Below, in pieces: positions 61,425-64,000 of a stretch of 64,000 nucleotides of DNA. How positions within the stretch are numbered: the stretch's first letter is position 1; each line of letters opens with the position of its first letter. Position numbers and translations under genes: made by a program. A model generated the notes under the pieces. That model ran no database searches, was not told the DNA's origin, and saw only the letters and a program-made list of their open reading frames with translations. The DNA is taken from contig JACPWC010000016.1 in assembly GCA_016197225.1 (NCBI GenBank), forward strand, positions 51,183 through 115,182, given 5' to 3'. This stretch comes from Chloroflexota bacterium (GTDB lineage: Bacteria > Chloroflexota > Anaerolineae > Anaerolineales > VGOW01).

Positions 61425-62012
61425 CTACAAAGTTCCTTTCGTCGAAGGCAGGCTCCCCGCCCGGCGCGGGTCAATCATCGTCGCCGCGTCGAGGGCGCGG
61501 CCCAGGGCTTTGAACAGAGCTTCGGCCTGGTGGTGGTCGTCGCGCCCGTAAAGCACCCGGGCGTGAACGTTGGAGCGGGCGGTGACGGCAAAGGACTCGA
61601 AGAAATGTGAAATGAGGGTCGTTGGAAACTGGCCGATGGCTGGCCCGTGCCACTCAGCCTGAACGACTGTGTAAGGCCGCCCGGAGAGGTCAACCGCCAC
61701 AAAGACCAGCGACTCGTCCATTGGCACGTAGGCCGAAGCCATACGAACGATTCCTTTGCGGTCGCCCAGCGCCTCATTGAATGCTTGGCCCAGCACCAAC
61801 GCTGTGTCTTCAATCGTGTGATGCGGGTCAATGTGCAAATCGCCGACGGCCTTCACTGTGAGATCAAACAGGCCGTGAACGGCAACGTGGGTGAGCAAGT
61901 GGTCGAGGAAGCCGACGCCGGTTTCGATCTCGTGTCTACCAGCGCCGTCGAGAGCGAGAGTGAGGGTGATGTCGGTTTCGTTGGTGTGGCGGTGGATGGC
62001 AGAAGTTCTCAT
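61425..62012 (-). CDS. hisB: Imidazoleglycerol-phosphate dehydratase
   Basis: 195 aa from ATG 62012. It has [37 protein letters not shown] and [18 protein letters not shown], the duplicated Mn-binding repeats. Monofunctional, no phosphatase domain. Normal length for the family. Confidence 0.95.
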   Translation of the reverse strand: MRTSAIHRHTNETDITLTLALDGAGRHEIETGVGFLDHLLTHVAVHGLFDLTVKAVGDLHIDPHHTIEDTALVLGQAFNEALGDRKGIVRMASAYVPMDESLVFVAVDLSGRPYTVVQAEWHGPAIGQFPTTLISHFFESFAVTARSNVHARVLYGRDDHHQAEALFKALGRALDAATMIDPRRAGSLPSTKGTL

Positions 62013-62030
62013 ACAAGGAATCTCATCTAT

Positions 62031-62090
62031 CAAACGACAAACGTAAAACGTCAAACGGCAGGGAGTTGACGTTTGTCGTTTGACGTTTCA
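62031..62090. repeat. AAACGTC heptad palindrome between hisB and hisC
   Basis: AAACGAC/AAACGTA/AAACGTC/AAACGGC on the left, GACGTTTGTCGTTTGACGTTT on the right. 7-nt period. It overlaps the hisC stop. Confidence 0.85.
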
Positions 62091-63179
62091 AAGCCTTCGT
62101 AATGCCTCAATCAACACATCCGTTTGTTCCGGCTTGCCCGCCGAGATTCGGATGCAATCGGCGAGGCCGGGCTTGTCGAAGTAGCGGACGAGGATGCCTT
62201 CGCGCTCGAGGGCGAGCTTGAGGCTTTTGGCATCGCGGCCAATCACGCGGCAAAGGACGAAGTTGGCGTGAGACAGGTAAACCTTGAGGAACGGCAATTT
62301 GTTCAAGGCTTCAGCCATCCGGTTCCGTTCGGCGACAAGTTTAGCAACGACCTGGGCCATGTAATCGGCGTCGTCGAGCGAGGCGCTGGCGGCGGCGCTG
62401 GCGGCAACTGAGACGTTGTAGGGCTGTTTGATTTTCCACAAATGCGGCATGAGGGCCGAGGGGAAGAGTCCGTAACCCACGCGCAATCCGGCCAACCCGG
62501 CGCACTTGCTGAAAGTACGAAGGACGATCAGGTTGTCGTGTTCCAGTACCCAGCTTGCGCGGCTGGCGTTCTCACCCGCAAATTCAATGTAGGCTTCGTC
62601 GAGGACGACGACGAGCGGCAGGGCCAGCAGGCGGCGCAGGTCAGAGTCGGAGAGGAGGGAGCCGTCGGGGTTGTTGGGGGAGGCGATGAAAAGAAGTTTG
62701 GGAGAAGAGAGAAAAGAGAAAAGAGATTCGATGGCGGAAACATCAATGCTGAAATTGTCGCGGCGCGGGATTTGGATGAGGCGGCCAGCGTTGACGGCGG
62801 TGTCGAAGGAATACATGCCAAAGGTGGGCGGGCAGTCAATGACGGCGTCGCCAGGGCGGAGGAAGAGGCGAAGGATGAGGTCAATCAATTCGTCTGCGCC
62901 AGCGCCGGCGAGGATGTTTTCGGCAGGCAGGTTGAGGTGACGGGCGAGGGCGGCACGCAGGGCGGTGCTTTCGGGATCGGGATAGATGTGAGCGAACTCA
63001 AGGTTGCCCAAGGCCTCACGCGCTTTCGGCAACGGGCCGTAAGGGTTTTCGTTGGCGTCGAGCTTGACGATGTCTTGCGGTGCGCGGCCAAGTCGGGCCG
63101 ACAAGACATCAAACGGCACGATGGGCGTGTAAGGTTCCATGGTGATGATTTCGGGGCGGATGAGGGACTCGATGTTCAT
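62088..63179 (-). CDS. hisC: Histidinol-phosphate aminotransferase
   Basis: 363 aa PLP fold I. It has [42 protein letters not shown], and the PLP Lys in [19 protein letters not shown] coding AAGAGAGAAAAGAG heptad stretch lies near residues 150-160 ([10 protein letters not shown]). ATG overlaps the hisD stop by 4 nt (ATGA). Confidence 0.95.
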   Translation of the reverse strand: MNIESLIRPEIITMEPYTPIVPFDVLSARLGRAPQDIVKLDANENPYGPLPKAREALGNLEFAHIYPDPESTALRAALARHLNLPAENILAGAGADELIDLILRLFLRPGDAVIDCPPTFGMYSFDTAVNAGRLIQIPRRDNFSIDVSAIESLFSFLSSPKLLFIASPNNPDGSLLSDSDLRRLLALPLVVVLDEAYIEFAGENASRASWVLEHDNLIVLRTFSKCAGLAGLRVGYGLFPSALMPHLWKIKQPYNVSVAASAAASASLDDADYMAQVVAKLVAERNRMAEALNKLPFLKVYLSHANFVLCRVIGRDAKSLKLALEREGILVRYFDKPGLADCIRISAGKPEQTDVLIEALRRL

Positions 63180-64000
63180 AGCATCTCAGACTTCCGAAGT
63201 CTTGAAGACTTCGGAAGTCTAACTTCGGAAGTCTGAAATCTCAGCAAGGCCGCATTCTCGTGTGCAGTGAGCGACTCGGCGCGGGCGAGGCGGGCGGCGA
63301 CCGGGCTGAGGGTGGCAGCAGTGGCGGCGTCCAATGAGATCATACTGGTGATACGAATGAAGTCCAACACATTAAGCGGCGAGGCAAATCGCGCCGTGCC
63401 GCCGGTCGGCATCACGTGGCTCGGCCCGGCGACGTAATCGCCCAACACTTCAAATGATCGCTCGCCGATGAACAGGCCGCCCGCGCTCGTGATCTGTTCG
63501 GCCCACTGTGCTGGGTTCTCAACGGAAAGACAAAGATGCTCCGGCGCAAATTCGTCGGCCAGACGGACGGCGGCAGCGAGATCGGGCGTGAGGACAATGC
63601 CACCGCGATTGGCGAACGATTGGGCAATGATGTCGGCCCGAGAGAGTGACTCTAGTTGATGGGCGGCTTCTACTTGGACCGCTTCAGCCAGACGGCGTGA
63701 GGGCGTGAGCAAGATAGCAGTCGCCAGCGGATCGTGTTCGGCCTGGGCGAGCAGGTCGGCGGCTACCCAGGCCGGGTTGGCCGAGTCGTCGGCCACCACC
63801 ACCGTTTCGGTCGGCCCGGCGAGTCCGTCGAGGCCGACGAGGCCGAAGACCTGCTGTTTGGCCAGAGTCACAAACAGATTGCCAGGGCCAACAATTTTAT
63901 CCACACGCGGCACGGACTCGGTTCCGTAGGCCATCGCCGCAATCGCCTGCGCCCCGCCCAACCGGAAAATTTTATCCACGCAGGCGATAGCGGCGGCGGC
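63176..64000 (-). CDS. hisD: Histidinol dehydrogenase (5' end outside window)
   Basis: The frame is open to the right edge; an internal GTG at 63979 is not the real start. It has VFRLGG-type [71 protein letters not shown] and [14 protein letters not shown], the zinc and NAD sites. The C-terminus after HENAALL ends [21 protein letters not shown], derived from a palindromic repeat (63186-63236). Last two steps of the histidine pathway. Head of the visible his cluster by orientation. Confidence 0.95.
   Translation of the reverse strand, partial: AAAAIACVDKIFRLGGAQAIAAMAYGTESVPRVDKIVGPGNLFVTLAKQQVFGLVGLDGLAGPTETVVVADDSANPAWVAADLLAQAEHDPLATAILLTPSRRLAEAVQVEAAHQLESLSRADIIAQSFANRGGIVLTPDLAAAVRLADEFAPEHLCLSVENPAQWAEQITSAGGLFIGERSFEVLGDYVAGPSHVMPTGGTARFASPLNVLDFIRITSMISLDAATAATLSPVAARLARAESLTAHENAALLRFQTSEVRLPKSSRLRKSEML
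63186..63236. repeat. AGACTTCCGAAGT palindromic element at the hisD 3' end
   Basis: AGACTTCCGAAGT (13 nt) followed by CTTGAAG and its perfect complement ACTTCGGAAGTCT, then a third partial copy AACTTCGGAAGTCTGA. It supplies the C-terminal codons of HisD. Confidence 0.85.

Noticed and set aside
63176..63979. hisD starting at the internal GTG 63979
   Set aside because: The frame continues to the window edge with conserved HisD residues, so the real start is outside.

Overview
The window is GC-rich bacterial DNA, densely packed and mostly on the minus strand. It looks like a Chloroflexota (Anaerolineae-like) chromosome or MAG contig. That placement is inference from gene content: a complete his set mixed with proBA, NfeD/flotillin, long membrane glycosyltransferase clusters, a HisKA-like kinase of a type I associate with this phylum, and abundant DUF433/DUF5615-type modules. 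No rRNA, CRISPR array or prophage was seen. One tRNA (Leu, CAG) and one group II intron are present.

Layout. 1-1110: start of a molybdenum hydroxylase with a fused 2Fe-2S domain (runs off the left edge). 1385-4240: small Cys protein, persulfide-dioxygenase-like MBL/rhodanese protein, MFS transporter. 4520-5881: an AT-richer two-gene island with a P-loop GTPase and an unknown partner. 6019-10664: DinB-like protein, AlaX and MBL hydrolase pair, flotillin with NfeD. 11008-13646: aspS with a promoter, a tiny leader ORF and a terminator-type attenuator, an FtsB-like gene, and tRNA-Leu. 13842-18327: sensor-kinase-like protein lacking the phospho-accepting His, followed by two LysM proteins. 19032-21485: amidohydrolase/NAPRTase pair, probably NAD salvage. 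21504-23449: DUF6941-DUF433-DUF5615 operon and an SCP2 pair. 25053-38882: long minus-strand cell-envelope cluster (STAS/RsbW, O-antigen ligase-like, two ArnT/PMT-like proteins, YfhO-like, GT4, polyprenyl synthase, tatD, deoB). 38912-40843: group II intron. 40887-45157: glmM, gmd, an rmd-like gene and a phosphodiesterase. 45481-48846: S1-domain protein with a leader hairpin switch, VKOR, moeA, response regulator. 48817-52713: a RelA/SpoT gene and a DUF72 gene, both broken by internal deletions. 52805-64000: pepT, HAD, hisE, proA, proB, a YczE-like gene, then hisI-hisF-hisA-hisH-hisB-hisC-hisD (partial), all transcribed leftward.

The most striking structure is not a gene. Short repeats occur at almost every gene junction and also inside coding frames. 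They are of two kinds: degenerate tandem arrays with a 7-nt period (each locus with a different heptamer), and palindromic elements. They supply in-frame peptide segments or C-termini to HisA, HisF, HisH, HisD, an MFS transporter, several glycosyltransferase-like membrane proteins and a GT4. This resembles the heptanucleotide STRRs of filamentous cyanobacteria and the Rickettsia palindromic elements that insert into genes. Second in interest are the aspS attenuator and the paired internal deletions in relA/spoT and the DUF72 gene.

Limits: everything here was read by eye. No database search, folding or read mapping was possible.
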